Shown: in pieces, positions 1-7,418 of the stretch
Layout: every line of letters begins with the position of its first letter
How positions within the stretch are numbered: position 1 is the stretch's first letter
DNA from: an uncultured bacterium
GTDB taxonomy: Bacteria; Bacillota; Clostridia; Lachnospirales; Lachnospiraceae
Direction: 5' to 3'
DNA length: 52,199 bases
Assembly (NCBI GenBank): GCA_905215155.1
Contig: CAJMPJ010000025.1
Location: forward strand, 1-52,199
Program-made: the position numbers and the translations under genes
Notes under the pieces: model-generated
What the model saw: the letters and a program-made list of their open reading frames with translations, nothing else
The model's database searches: none
Told to the model about the DNA's origin: nothing

Positions 1-93
1 GCATCGTGGGTGAACTCTAAACCATTAAATCCGAAGATAAATTTACGCAGTCATACAAAAAGTGTGCATGTTGTTGAACTGCCAGCCCGGTGA
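1..93 (+). CDS. Possible C-terminal end of an unidentified protein, cut by the window edge
   Basis: Frame 1 is open from the window edge for 30 codons and ends in TGA at 91-93 (last residues VVELPAR). The other two plus frames stop within the first 18 bases. The product is not recognised. It could be the tail of a real gene entering the window, a decayed fragment, or chance. Confidence 0.25.
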   Translation, partial: ASWVNSKPLNPKINLRSHTKSVHVVELPAR

Positions 94-231
94 TATAATG
101 GAATATGTTTCTGATGAGGAAGATCAGGCTTGAATTGCTGTAACAGATATGCGCATGAAATCAGAACGATGTAAATTAGGGGATAGTTCAAGAAATTATA
201 ATCTCAGCATTGTTACCTTGACATTGATATC

Positions 232-261
232 TTGACAATACATTCTTAACAATGCTATACT
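232..261 (+). promoter_or_regulatory. Promoter of the antisense (antitoxin) RNA
   Basis: A perfect -35 TTGACA (232-237) and a -10 TATACT (256-261) are separated by 18 bp. Transcription would start near 268 and run toward the convergent toxin gene. No start codon with a ribosome-binding site follows closely, which fits a non-coding transcript. Confidence 0.7.
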
Positions 262-267
262 TGAATT

Positions 268-362
268 ACAAAAGGAACAACCGCCCCCTACAAGGGGTTG
301 GCCTATATTGAAGATAGAAATCCACCCTCGAACTGGCCAAAGTTTACAAGGGTGGTTTTTCT
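268..362 (+). ncRNA. Predicted antisense antitoxin RNA of a type I toxin-antitoxin pair
   Basis: A transcript of about 95 nt is predicted from the promoter at 232-261 to a Rho-independent terminator. The terminator stem is CCACCCT (322-328) and AGGGTGG (349-355), followed by five T. The RNA is convergent with the small toxin mRNA on the minus strand and overlaps its 3' untranslated region, including the imperfect C-rich/G-rich hairpin at 278-300 that probably ends the toxin mRNA. This convergent layout is typical of Fst/TxpA-type loci. The 104-codon plus-strand reading frame across this region (308-622) lacks a ribosome-binding site and is not credible as a protein. Confidence 0.6.
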
Positions 363-393
363 ATGCCCGTTTCCGGGACTTTATAGAAAAACG

Positions 394-477
394 CTACTTA
401 CAATTAACGAAAATAAAGGTAAGTAATGCGACTATGAACATACCAAAGGCCATAAGGTCTTTAAAGTCATATTTCAT
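394..477 (-). CDS. 27-aa holin-like type I toxin peptide
   Basis: This short frame starts at ATG 477 behind a near-ideal Shine-Dalgarno GGAGGTGG (490-483), 5 nt before the start codon, and ends at TAG 394-396. The product begins MKYDFKDLMAFGMF and ends FVNCK. It has a charged N-terminus, one hydrophobic helix of about 16 residues and a Cys-Lys tail. That matches the putative holin-like toxins of Firmicutes, which insert in the membrane and are silenced by an antisense RNA. The divergent half of the evidence is the promoter and terminator on the other strand. No clear toxin promoter was found upstream. It is below the size usually called automatically. Confidence 0.7.
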   Translation of the reverse strand: MKYDFKDLMAFGMFIVALLTFIFVNCK

Positions 478-792
478 CCGCACCACCTCCCATCTATGTA
501 TGATGGAAGGCCAACGCCCTTGCAGTGACACGATTGTTCCATGTCAATATGGTATCATATCCCTTTTCAATGTGCAATTACTTTTCCGAGCAACAGGCCT
601 TTGTTCTACTCGTCCTACTTGAAGAATGGAACATTAATTATCAAGATCAGTGCCGCGCACCTTTTTCGCCCCAAGTGTTATAAAAAAATATGATAGTATG
701 GACATATCACCAGATTACTTTCAATTATGTAAATAAATGTTTACTATCATTTAATCTCGCAATTCACACATGACAATTTTCTAATATCAGAT
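478..792. other. AT-rich intergenic stretch
   Basis: Beyond the ribosome-binding site and leader of the small toxin gene (478 to about 580) I see no gene, RNA or strong terminator here. A hexamer TATGAT-like -10 is present in the toxin leader on the minus strand, but without a matching -35. Confidence 0.4.
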
Positions 793-2268
793 TTATTCAT
801 TGCGGCTTGCTAGAATCCGAAAGGAATAAAGCAGATATTCTCTTTCGTCAGCATCATCAAAATCAAGGCAAAGAAGCTCGGAAATCTTGCTCATCCGGGA
901 TATTATTGTGTTTCGGTGAAGTTCTAATTCTTCAGCGGTTCGTACCCAGCTCCTTTCACATTGCAGAAAAACTTTCAAGGTAGGGAGAAGCTGGGTATGA
1001 TTTTCCTGGTCATAATTTTTAAGCTTGCGCAGTGCCGGATGAATACAGGCAATTACAAAATTCTGATCTTCAATAGAGTGAATCAGTGAATCAAAAGCAA
1101 CTTCTGAAAAGAGGCTGCGGTTTCCCGCAAGAGCCAGCATAGCCTGTTTTTTCATTTCATATACCGATTCCATACCCTCGAAAACAAAGCTCATACCGTA
1201 TACGTACCATCTTTTTGTACAGATTTGCTGAATCTGCTGCTGATATCTGCTGTTTCTGGTAACGTTAATGCAGGCAGTAATGTATTCCTTCTCATGGGTT
1301 ATAATACAATGCTCAAGCAGGTCACTGATCATGGAGAGAGTGGTCTTTGCATTGACAAGAATCTGGGCTGCCGTCTTTTTAAATACCACCACACAATATT
1401 CCTCCTTGGGACTCCAGCAGTTCACGGAATAAATAAAACTTTGATATTCCTTTTTTTGCTCGGAACTGTAAAGCATAGAAGAGAAAAAGTTGCTGACCAC
1501 TTCTTTGTTACTGGTACTGGGTCTCCTGGGACGGATGGTTGACAGCACTTCGTAGATTACGGTGGAAAGCTGCAGCTTTGCCATTTCAAAAGCCTCCTTA
1601 CTGCTGATTAACATCTGGCCGATTACCTCGCCCATGTCATTGACCTGACTGATAATAATGCATTTATTATAGGGCATCACTTCTTCCACATTCTCGATTT
1701 CCGTTACGCTGCATTTGTGCAGGCTGGTGTAATTATTGAAAAACCAGGTATTTCTCAGCTTTTCCATTACATGAAATGAGGACACTCCCTTAGCAAGCAG
1801 CTCGTCCCACACCGGACTTACTGTTCCAGCGCCATATTGTGCTGACATGGCAATTTTCCGCATCTCCATATCAATTAAAAATATAGGGCCAAACAGACTG
1901 GTACATTCATCAATGATATTCTGTTCCGGTTCGGCACTCCCTGCGGCAAGGCGCAAGCGTTCTTCCCAGTCGTTATAATAGGCAAAAGCACTGCTGATTT
2001 CGTTTACAATAACTTCCTGCGGATATCCTAAAAGGCGGAGACTGTCACCGCAGTTTGATAAAAGAATCTCCTCTTTATCGGTATTTTCCGACTGAAAACC
2101 GACTGAGCTTTGTATCAGCAGGGCTGTCTTATCCTCTTCTCTATTATCAGATTTTTGATTACCAGATACTATTCGCAGCTTCTTTAGAACCATACCGCCA
2201 TTTACAATCTGGACCTCCGGGCTGTATCTTTTCAGCCAATGGGCCAGCATCCACATACTGAGTTTCAT
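793..2268 (-). CDS. PucR/CdaR-type transcriptional regulator
   Basis: About 491 residues. The C-terminus (roughly residues 435-490) is the PucR C-terminal helix-turn-helix: WVRTAEELELHRNTIISR followed by a conserved acidic DDADER stretch. The N-terminal part is of the type that senses a ligand and is not assignable to a specific domain by eye. The start at ATG 2268 is preferred over upstream starts because GGAGA lies 8 nt before it. The gene is divergent from the old-yellow-enzyme oxidoreductase, so it probably controls that gene and itself. PucR-family proteins often activate purine, amino-acid or carbohydrate catabolic genes; the effector here is unknown. Confidence 0.8.
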   Translation of the reverse strand: MKLSMWMLAHWLKRYSPEVQIVNGGMVLKKLRIVSGNQKSDNREEDKTALLIQSSVGFQSENTDKEEILLSNCGDSLRLLGYPQEVIVNEISSAFAYYNDWEERLRLAAGSAEPEQNIIDECTSLFGPIFLIDMEMRKIAMSAQYGAGTVSPVWDELLAKGVSSFHVMEKLRNTWFFNNYTSLHKCSVTEIENVEEVMPYNKCIIISQVNDMGEVIGQMLISSKEAFEMAKLQLSTVIYEVLSTIRPRRPSTSNKEVVSNFFSSMLYSSEQKKEYQSFIYSVNCWSPKEEYCVVVFKKTAAQILVNAKTTLSMISDLLEHCIITHEKEYITACINVTRNSRYQQQIQQICTKRWYVYGMSFVFEGMESVYEMKKQAMLALAGNRSLFSEVAFDSLIHSIEDQNFVIACIHPALRKLKNYDQENHTQLLPTLKVFLQCERSWVRTAEELELHRNTIISRMSKISELLCLDFDDADEREYLLYSFRILASRNE

Positions 2269-2321
2269 TAGAGCGTTCTCCATAATATACGATTCGTACA
2301 ATGCAGCTTTTGTTTTTTATT

Positions 2322-2435
2322 ACGATAACGTGCAATGCATATATTGTTATTTTTTAGACAATGTAATATGCTAACATTATACCGGGAAGAACTTTTCTGT
2401 AAAATAGTAACAAGAAAAATTTTCCGGGTTATCGT
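2322..2435. promoter_or_regulatory. Inverted half-sites in the divergent pucR-like/oxidoreductase intergenic region
   Basis: ACGATAAC (2322-2329) and its exact reverse complement GTTATCGT (2428-2435) lie about 100 bp apart in the 281-bp divergent region. Between them is a weaker dyad around 2336-2375 (GCATATATTG facing CAATGTAATATGC). These are candidate operator sites for the adjacent PucR-type regulator. I see no convincing -35/-10 pair in either direction. Confidence 0.3.
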
Positions 2436-2549
2436 ATAGTTTTTTGATTATTATATCACACGTACAATCCCATTTCTATGAGTAAGGGGAAAAGCAGTAA
2501 CTAATATTGAACTATTAACAAACTAAAATGAAGTCATGGAGGTCGCCTT

Positions 2550-4547
2550 ATGAACAGAAACACCAAGCATACCCACATTTTCCAGCCAATCCGTGTGGGC
2601 AGACTTACACTGAAAAACCGAATTGTAATACCGCCTATGATGCCCTGCCTGGCTACTCCGGAGGGAAGAAGCACTACAGAATTGGCCGCTTTTATAGGAA
2701 GGCTGGCCAAATCGGGAGCTGGTCTGGTTTCCTTTGGAGAATCCAGCATAGATATGGACCGGGCATACGATCATATTGCCACCCTTAATCTGGGTTCGGA
2801 TCTTTTTGTGCCTGCTTTAGCGGTAGCGGTTGAAGAAGTGCACCGTTATGGCGCAAAAGCCACCATTGAGCTTAGTCATGCGGGTGCCCTGGCTTACGAG
2901 GTGCTCTTAAATGGCAAAGCCAGAATTTCACCTTCTCCCGCCCCGGATTATATTGCCCCCCTCTATAAAGGACACCGGGTGGAGGAAATGGATCAGGCTA
3001 TGATCGACCAGGTAAAGCAGAATTTTGTGGACGCGGTGGGAAGATGTGTCCAGGCCGGATTTGATATGGTTTCTATACATAGCGGACATGGCTGGCTGCT
3101 TGGACAGTTCCTATCTCCCTCTTTTAATCAGAGGACCGATAAGTACGGCGGCAGCCTGGAAAACAGAATGCGTTTTCCTTTGGAAGTGCTGAAAGCAATC
3201 CATGATGCTTATGGTGACCAGATTGCCCTTGATATGAGAGTTTCCGGTCATCCGCGCCTGCCTGAGGGAATGCTGCCGGATGAGGCAAATTTTGAGGAAC
3301 TAATCACTTTCCTGCAGGCAGCGGAGCCTTATCTGGATATGATGAACTTCTCCGCAGGATTTATTCCGGTGCTGGAAACCGGAGAATATATGATTCCCTC
3401 CTACCTTCTTCCCCATATGACAAATGCTGAATTTGCGGAAAAGGCAAAGCCACACCTGCATATCCCCATTTCAGTAGCCGGTTCCTTTGTAACGGTGGAC
3501 GAGGCGGATGAATTCATTGCCCAGAATAAATCCGATATGGTAGGAATGGGCAGGGCATGTCTGGCTGACAATGAGGTCTTTATAAAGGCAGAGCAGGGCA
3601 GGGATGATGAAATCAGGCCCTGTATGCGTTGTGTATACTGCGCGGGCCGTATTCAGCCCCCTAACTTTAAGAGTATCCGCTGTGCTGTAAATCCCCTAAT
3701 CGGGCGGGAACTGGAATATCCCGATATGCTTTCCATGGCTGCCAAAAAGCGGAAAGTAATGATAATTGGCGGCGGTCCTGCCGGTATGGAAGCCTGCCAG
3801 CGTTTAACAGAGCTTGGGCATACCGTATTGCTGTATGAGAAGGGGCCTGAACTTGGCGGCATGCTCCACACTGCTTCGGCCCAAAGCTTTAAGCAGGATC
3901 TTGTGCAATATATGAGATGGATGATTCGCCAGACAATGGAATGCAACGCTGAGATTCACTTAAATACGGAAGTGACAGAGCAGCTGATAAGGGAAGTGAA
4001 CCCGGATGTGGTTTTTGTAGCGGTGGGAGCGGTTCCCCTGTATCCGGCCATTCCCGGAATGACCAGAGAGAATGTGGCATGGGCCGGTGATGTTGATACA
4101 AAGAAAGTAAAAGTTGGGGAGACTGTAGTCATCGCAGGCTCCGGTCTGACCGGCACCGAATGTGCAATTGCACTGGCACAGGAAGGGAAGAAAGTCATAC
4201 TGGTGGATATGGTTAAGCCGGAGGATTTCCTGAAAGGCACCAGTGGACTGGTAATCCTGACACTGGTACGCATGGTACAGGAACTGGGGATTGAAATTCA
4301 TTTCCAGTCAGTAATAAAGAATGTTACAAAGGACAGCGTTACATATTATGATGAGGTGACTCAGACAGAACATACCATCCGGTGCGACAATGTGGTAAAT
4401 GCTCTTGGAATGACCCTTGACAGAGACCTGGTGGAAAGGCTTGGTTCGGTAGTTCCGCAAAGCTATCTGCTGGGCGACTGCTCTGGAAAAGCCCAGAATA
4501 TCCTGACTGCTGTTTTGGATGGCTTTACCTATTCAAAGCGAATCTAA
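2550..4547 (+). CDS. NADH:flavin oxidoreductase / 2,4-dienoyl-CoA reductase-like enzyme (old yellow enzyme family)
   Basis: 665 residues with the full FadH/Bai-type architecture. An FMN-binding TIM barrel spans about 8-345, with the family signature SPSFNQRTDKYGGSLENR at 189-206. A [4Fe-4S] cysteine set follows at C358, C361, C364 and C378, spaced Cx2Cx2Cx13C rather than the usual Cx2Cx3Cx11C. An NAD(P)H/FAD Rossmann region begins with GGGPAG near 407. The enzyme should pass electrons from NAD(P)H through FAD, Fe-S and FMN to an activated alkene. ATG 2550 has GGAGG 9 nt upstream. It stands alone opposite a PucR-type regulator, suggesting substrate-induced expression. The substrate cannot be told from sequence; dienoyl-CoA, bile-acid enones or plant-derived enoates are possible. 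Confidence 0.85.
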   Translation: MNRNTKHTHIFQPIRVGRLTLKNRIVIPPMMPCLATPEGRSTTELAAFIGRLAKSGAGLVSFGESSIDMDRAYDHIATLNLGSDLFVPALAVAVEEVHRYGAKATIELSHAGALAYEVLLNGKARISPSPAPDYIAPLYKGHRVEEMDQAMIDQVKQNFVDAVGRCVQAGFDMVSIHSGHGWLLGQFLSPSFNQRTDKYGGSLENRMRFPLEVLKAIHDAYGDQIALDMRVSGHPRLPEGMLPDEANFEELITFLQAAEPYLDMMNFSAGFIPVLETGEYMIPSYLLPHMTNAEFAEKAKPHLHIPISVAGSFVTVDEADEFIAQNKSDMVGMGRACLADNEVFIKAEQGRDDEIRPCMRCVYCAGRIQPPNFKSIRCAVNPLIGRELEYPDMLSMAAKKRKVMIIGGGPAGMEACQRLTELGHTVLLYEKGPELGGMLHTASAQSFKQDLVQYMRWMIRQTMECNAEIHLNTEVTEQLIREVNPDVVFVAVGAVPLYPAIPGMTRENVAWAGDVDTKKVKVGETVVIAGSGLTGTECAIALAQEGKKVILVDMVKPEDFLKGTSGLVILTLVRMVQELGIEIHFQSVIKNVTKDSVTYYDEVTQTEHTIRCDNVVNALGMTLDRDLVERLGSVVPQSYLLGDCSGKAQNILTAVLDGFTYSKRI

Positions 4548-4558
4548 GACAGAAGCTA

Positions 4559-4590
4559 TCCCCGCTTTTAAAGGGAATTTAATGCGGGGA
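4559..4590. terminator. Weak hairpin between convergent genes
   Basis: TCCCCGC (4559-4565) pairs with GCGGGGA (4584-4590) across an 18-nt loop, just after the oxidoreductase stop codon. No T-tract follows, so termination is uncertain. Confidence 0.3.
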
Positions 4591-4629
4591 CCGATATATC
4601 TGCCAAGGCTTTATAACTGGTATTTTACA

Positions 4630-5418
4630 TTAGGTGAGATTCCACCACTCTTTCGGAATCTCGTCCAATTCCATAAGACAATTGATTTGATGGGATAAAA
4701 TATCCTTTGTTACATGATATATCTCATTGGCATCACACAAGATGCAGGCGGCATCCCCAAACATTACTTTTTTTGCAGCTTTTCTGTCATAGAACGCCTG
4801 CTCAAGTTTTGTGTAAGCATCTGATATGTGGTCGGTATGGGGGTTGTCATGGCGGTATACGAAGACAGGTTTTAATTGCTTATCCGGCATGACAATTTTA
4901 AAATATGTTGGTACCTTGGTCAATCTCTCCGGTACATTTAGAAGTTCTTCCACGCAATGGATGAACGTATTTCTCGCATGTCCCACACCAATGAGCAGAA
5001 TTTTTCCATTGCGTTGTCTGAGGCGGTCATAGCAGCTGCCCGGTCCGCAGGGAGTTGTCCGGTCCACTTCCCCTTCGATGAAGGCTTTGCTGTCTTTTCC
5101 GTAAGCGGCTACACTGTGGGTGGGGTGAAGAGAACGAACGACTCCCGGCCGGTTTCGGAAAAGATTGGGTAATATTCCGACACAGGCCGGTTCCATTGCC
5201 GGATCAAATACATTGTAAATTTCATCAATCGTCGCCCAGGTATGGGTGGGAAGAACCAGCAATCCTTCTGAAAAATATTCCATCAGGACATCCAGTACCG
5301 TATCCGCACCGCCGTCAACTTCTCCAATTGCTTTCATGGATGAGTGTACAAGGACTGTGTCATTGGGCATAAGCCCCATTTTCTCAAGATGTAGCAACAG
5401 GTCCTGTTTTGTATACAT
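4630..5418 (-). CDS. AAC(3)-family aminoglycoside N-acetyltransferase-like protein
   Basis: 262 residues, the usual size for the Antibiotic_NAT family. It carries the family features: N-terminal LVHSSMKAIGEVDGGADTV (about 24-42), LVLPTHTWA in the core and a C-terminal half rich in conserved acidic residues. Family members transfer acetyl from acetyl-CoA to the 3-amino group of aminoglycosides, but chromosomal YokD-type homologues often have other or unknown amine substrates, so resistance is not implied. ATG 5418 follows GAGAAGG at suitable spacing. It is a single gene with its own promoter lying inside a perfect inverted repeat, suggesting control by a repressor or activator. Confidence 0.75.
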   Translation of the reverse strand: MYTKQDLLLHLEKMGLMPNDTVLVHSSMKAIGEVDGGADTVLDVLMEYFSEGLLVLPTHTWATIDEIYNVFDPAMEPACVGILPNLFRNRPGVVRSLHPTHSVAAYGKDSKAFIEGEVDRTTPCGPGSCYDRLRQRNGKILLIGVGHARNTFIHCVEELLNVPERLTKVPTYFKIVMPDKQLKPVFVYRHDNPHTDHISDAYTKLEQAFYDRKAAKKVMFGDAACILCDANEIYHVTKDILSHQINCLMELDEIPKEWWNLT

Positions 5419-5450
5419 ATTAAAACCTTCTCTCTACTGCAAATATTTTT

Positions 5451-5497
5451 ATAGCACAAACTTCTTTTATCATAATGGAGTTTGTGCTATTTTTCAA
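5451..5497 (-). promoter_or_regulatory. Promoter of the acetyltransferase embedded in a perfect 12-bp inverted repeat
   Basis: Reading the minus strand, -35 TTGAAA (5497-5492) and -10 TATGAT (5474-5469) are 17 bp apart. The arms ATAGCACAAACT (5490-5479) and AGTTTGTGCTAT (5462-5451) are an exact 12-bp inverted repeat. One arm fills the spacer and the other covers the expected transcription start, so a dimeric DNA-binding protein bound here would block or reshape the promoter. On the plus strand the right arm is followed by four T, so the same dyad could also act as a terminator. Confidence 0.6.
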
Positions 5498-5677
5498 CCG
5501 GCCATTCAATGGATATTTCTGTTTTATTCCCAAAATTCTTTCTTTAAGCCGGAGATCAATCATGTTATAAAAATATCGAATGTGTTATACTACTAATAGA
5601 TGATACCACTTAACATAAAACCTTAAAACATATGGAAAATTATATTCCCTCCTTATAGCTATGGAAGAAAAGAGATT

Positions 5678-5889
5678 GCTGATCTGCATCTATCCAATAC
5701 AAGCTACCGTCTCAACGAGATCATGAAGGTGCTGACCATCATATCCACCATCTTTATCCCCCTGACGTTTACTGATGGGTATATGGAATGAACTTTGTGT
5801 ATATGCCGGAGCTTCGTGTGCGGTGGGGATATGGCACCACATGGGTGGTCAAGCTGGTGATTGCAATTTTCATTTGGTATGATATATGA
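5678..5889 (+). pseudogene. corA: Frameshifted 3' remnant of a corA magnesium/cobalt transporter gene
   Basis: From 5678 the plus strand encodes RLNEIMKVLTIISTIFIPLT, the hallmark first transmembrane segment of CorA, then runs into TGA at 5789. One base seems lost in the expected G-(I/V)-YGMN motif. In the next frame (from about 5779) the reading resumes as VYGMNFVYMPELR and a second hydrophobic segment, ending at TGA 5887. Only the last 70 or so residues of CorA remain, with no start and no pore-forming N-terminal domain. The lesion and the truncation make this a pseudogene. The promoter of the following regulator lies within its end. Confidence 0.8.
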
Positions 5890-5890
5890 T
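5861..5890 (+). promoter_or_regulatory. Promoter of the Crp/Fnr-type regulator gene
   Basis: TTGCAA (5861-5866) and TATGAT (5885-5890) are 18 bp apart, predicting a start near 5897. The promoter sits in the decayed corA tail. It overlaps the upstream ATG at 5886, which argues that the gene starts at 5934. Confidence 0.5.
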
Positions 5891-5933
5891 ACAGAAAAAA
5901 CAAAAGGAATACAAATGCCTGGAAAGGAGATAC

Positions 5934-6620
5934 ATGGCACATCATTGCACCTGCTGCAACCAACTATGCACTTCCCGCATCTCACTTTTTGAACCCCTCT
6001 CCCTTGAAGAACAAAAGGAACTGATCTCAAAGGCACAGCATCTGGATTATCAGAAAGGGGAAACCATCTTATTTGAAAAGGACCCGGCAGATAAAATCAT
6101 GGTCATCCGGTACGGCAGAATCAAGATCAACCGCTATTCCATGGAAGGAAAAGAGTATGTTCTTGATATTCTTGAGGAAGGGGAAATCTATGGAGAGCAG
6201 AACCTATTTGGCGGCAAAACCATGGAAGCAAACGCCGTTTCCGTGGGAGAAAGCGGGGTGTGTTTGATTTATTTAAAGGATATCCAGAATATAATCTTAA
6301 AAAGACCGGAGATAGGAATTAAGCTGTTAAATGTGATCGGCAATAAACTTTCCCTTGCCAACGAACTGGTTCAATTACTATCCGTAAATGATGCCAAGGC
6401 AAGAATTGCTGGATTCATTTTGTTTCGGAGCAGCCGGATCAGTAAAGACACCATTGAACTGACCAGAGAGGACATTGCAGCCTACATCAACGTCCGACGG
6501 GAGACCATCAGCCGAAAGCTGGGAGAGCTTCGCAAGGAAGGCGCCATTGCTCTGGAAGGGAACCGTAAGGTGCGGATTTTAAACAAAGATTTGCTAAGAG
6601 ATATCTTTGAAAATGATTAA
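5934..6620 (+). CDS. Crp/Fnr-family regulator with N-terminal cysteine cluster
   Basis: 228 residues from ATG 5934, chosen because AAAGGAGA ends 3 nt upstream and the earlier ATG at 5886 falls inside the predicted -10. A cyclic-nucleotide-binding-type beta-barrel spans about 25-130, followed by the dimer helix and a winged helix with LTREDIAAYINVRRETISR as the recognition region. The N-terminus has Cys5, Cys7, Cys8 and Cys12, a pattern suited to an Fe-S cluster as in FNR-like sensors of oxygen or nitric oxide. It precedes ric and a flavodiiron protein, and a CRP/FNR-type palindrome lies in front of ric. Its likely role is activating that pair on loss or nitrosylation of the cluster. The sensing chemistry is inferred. 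Confidence 0.8.
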   Translation: MAHHCTCCNQLCTSRISLFEPLSLEEQKELISKAQHLDYQKGETILFEKDPADKIMVIRYGRIKINRYSMEGKEYVLDILEEGEIYGEQNLFGGKTMEANAVSVGESGVCLIYLKDIQNIILKRPEIGIKLLNVIGNKLSLANELVQLLSVNDAKARIAGFILFRSSRISKDTIELTREDIAAYINVRRETISRKLGELRKEGAIALEGNRKVRILNKDLLRDIFEND

Positions 6621-6633
6621 AAAAATTTCAAAT

Positions 6634-6676
6634 AGTGATTTAAATCACATTTTATTTTCCCTTGCCGGGTTATACT
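6634..6676 (+). promoter_or_regulatory. CRP/FNR-type operator centred at -41.5 of the ric promoter
   Basis: AGTGA-TTTAAA-TCACA (6634-6649) matches the TGTGA-N6-TCACA / TTGAT-N4-ATCAA family of sites; its core TGATTTAAATCA is a perfect palindrome. A -10 TATACT lies at 6671-6676 with no good -35. With a start near 6683 the dyad centre (between 6641 and 6642) is at -41.5, the standard class II activation position. Confidence 0.75.
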
Positions 6677-6718
6677 AACCTTACAAAAACAGTTACAAAC
6701 TCGAAAGGGAGGAAATAG

Positions 6719-7417
6719 ATGATTACAAATAACATGAAATTAAACGAAATCGTAAAAGCATATCCCAGGGCAGTTGATATCTTTAATGACTTTCATATTG
6801 ATTATTGCTGCGGAGGCAATGATTTACTGGAGGATGCCTTAAAGCAGCGTTCCATTGATTCCAAAAGTTTTATTGATGTATTGAATAAAAAACTGGAAAA
6901 ACAGGAAAACATACCTGCTTCGTCAGAAATTTTAGACGTAGACCGTCTTATGGAAATGGAGGTTCCTGAACTCATTGATTACATCATGGATACTCATCAT
7001 GGAAAGGAACGGACCCTTCTTTCAGAAATTGATGTCCTGGTAAACCGGGTGCTTCTGGCTCATTATACCCATCATCAGGATCAGCTGGTGCCCCTTCACG
7101 GACTTTTCTCTGACTTAAAAAAGGAACTGGAGGAGCATTTTGCCAAGGAGGAAAAACTTGTCTTTCCATATATGAAACAGAACTATAATGAGAAAAGCGA
7201 TGCAGGGTATGTGAAAGAACTGGAAGAGGAACACGATGCAGCCGGAAACCTGATTAAGGAAATTACGGCCTGCACCAATGACTTTACAGTTCCTGATGGA
7301 GGCTGTCCCTCTTATCATTTGCTGTTTCAAAAGCTTCATGAGCTGATCAAAGATATTTACAACCATATATTTACAGAAAATTCACTGTTATTTCCAAAAT
7401 ATGAAGGAGGACGTTAA
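6719..7417 (+). CDS. ric: Iron-sulfur cluster repair di-iron protein (Ric/ScdA/YtfE)
   Basis: 232 residues. The N-terminal ScdA_N (DUF542) domain carries the motif IDYCCGGND (about 27-35). The rest is a hemerythrin-like four-helix bundle with many His/Glu ligands (for example HHGKE, HYTHHQD, EEHDA and HIFTEN). Family members repair Fe-S clusters damaged by nitric oxide or peroxide and can reduce NO. ATG 6719 follows GGGAGGAAAT. The stop is 1 nt before the start codon of the flavodiiron gene, so the two are one transcript behind the FNR-type site. Confidence 0.9.
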   Translation: MITNNMKLNEIVKAYPRAVDIFNDFHIDYCCGGNDLLEDALKQRSIDSKSFIDVLNKKLEKQENIPASSEILDVDRLMEMEVPELIDYIMDTHHGKERTLLSEIDVLVNRVLLAHYTHHQDQLVPLHGLFSDLKKELEEHFAKEEKLVFPYMKQNYNEKSDAGYVKELEEEHDAAGNLIKEITACTNDFTVPDGGCPSYHLLFQKLHELIKDIYNHIFTENSLLFPKYEGGR

Positions 7418-7418
7418 G

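Noticed and set aside
308..622. 104-aa plus-strand open reading frame
   Set aside because: It has no ribosome-binding site, crosses the antisense-RNA terminator and lies opposite the toxin gene, so it is a chance frame.
5886..5933. Upstream ATG extension of the Crp/Fnr-type gene
   Set aside because: ATG 5886 lies inside the predicted -10 box and has no ribosome-binding site, while ATG 5934 follows AAAGGAGA.
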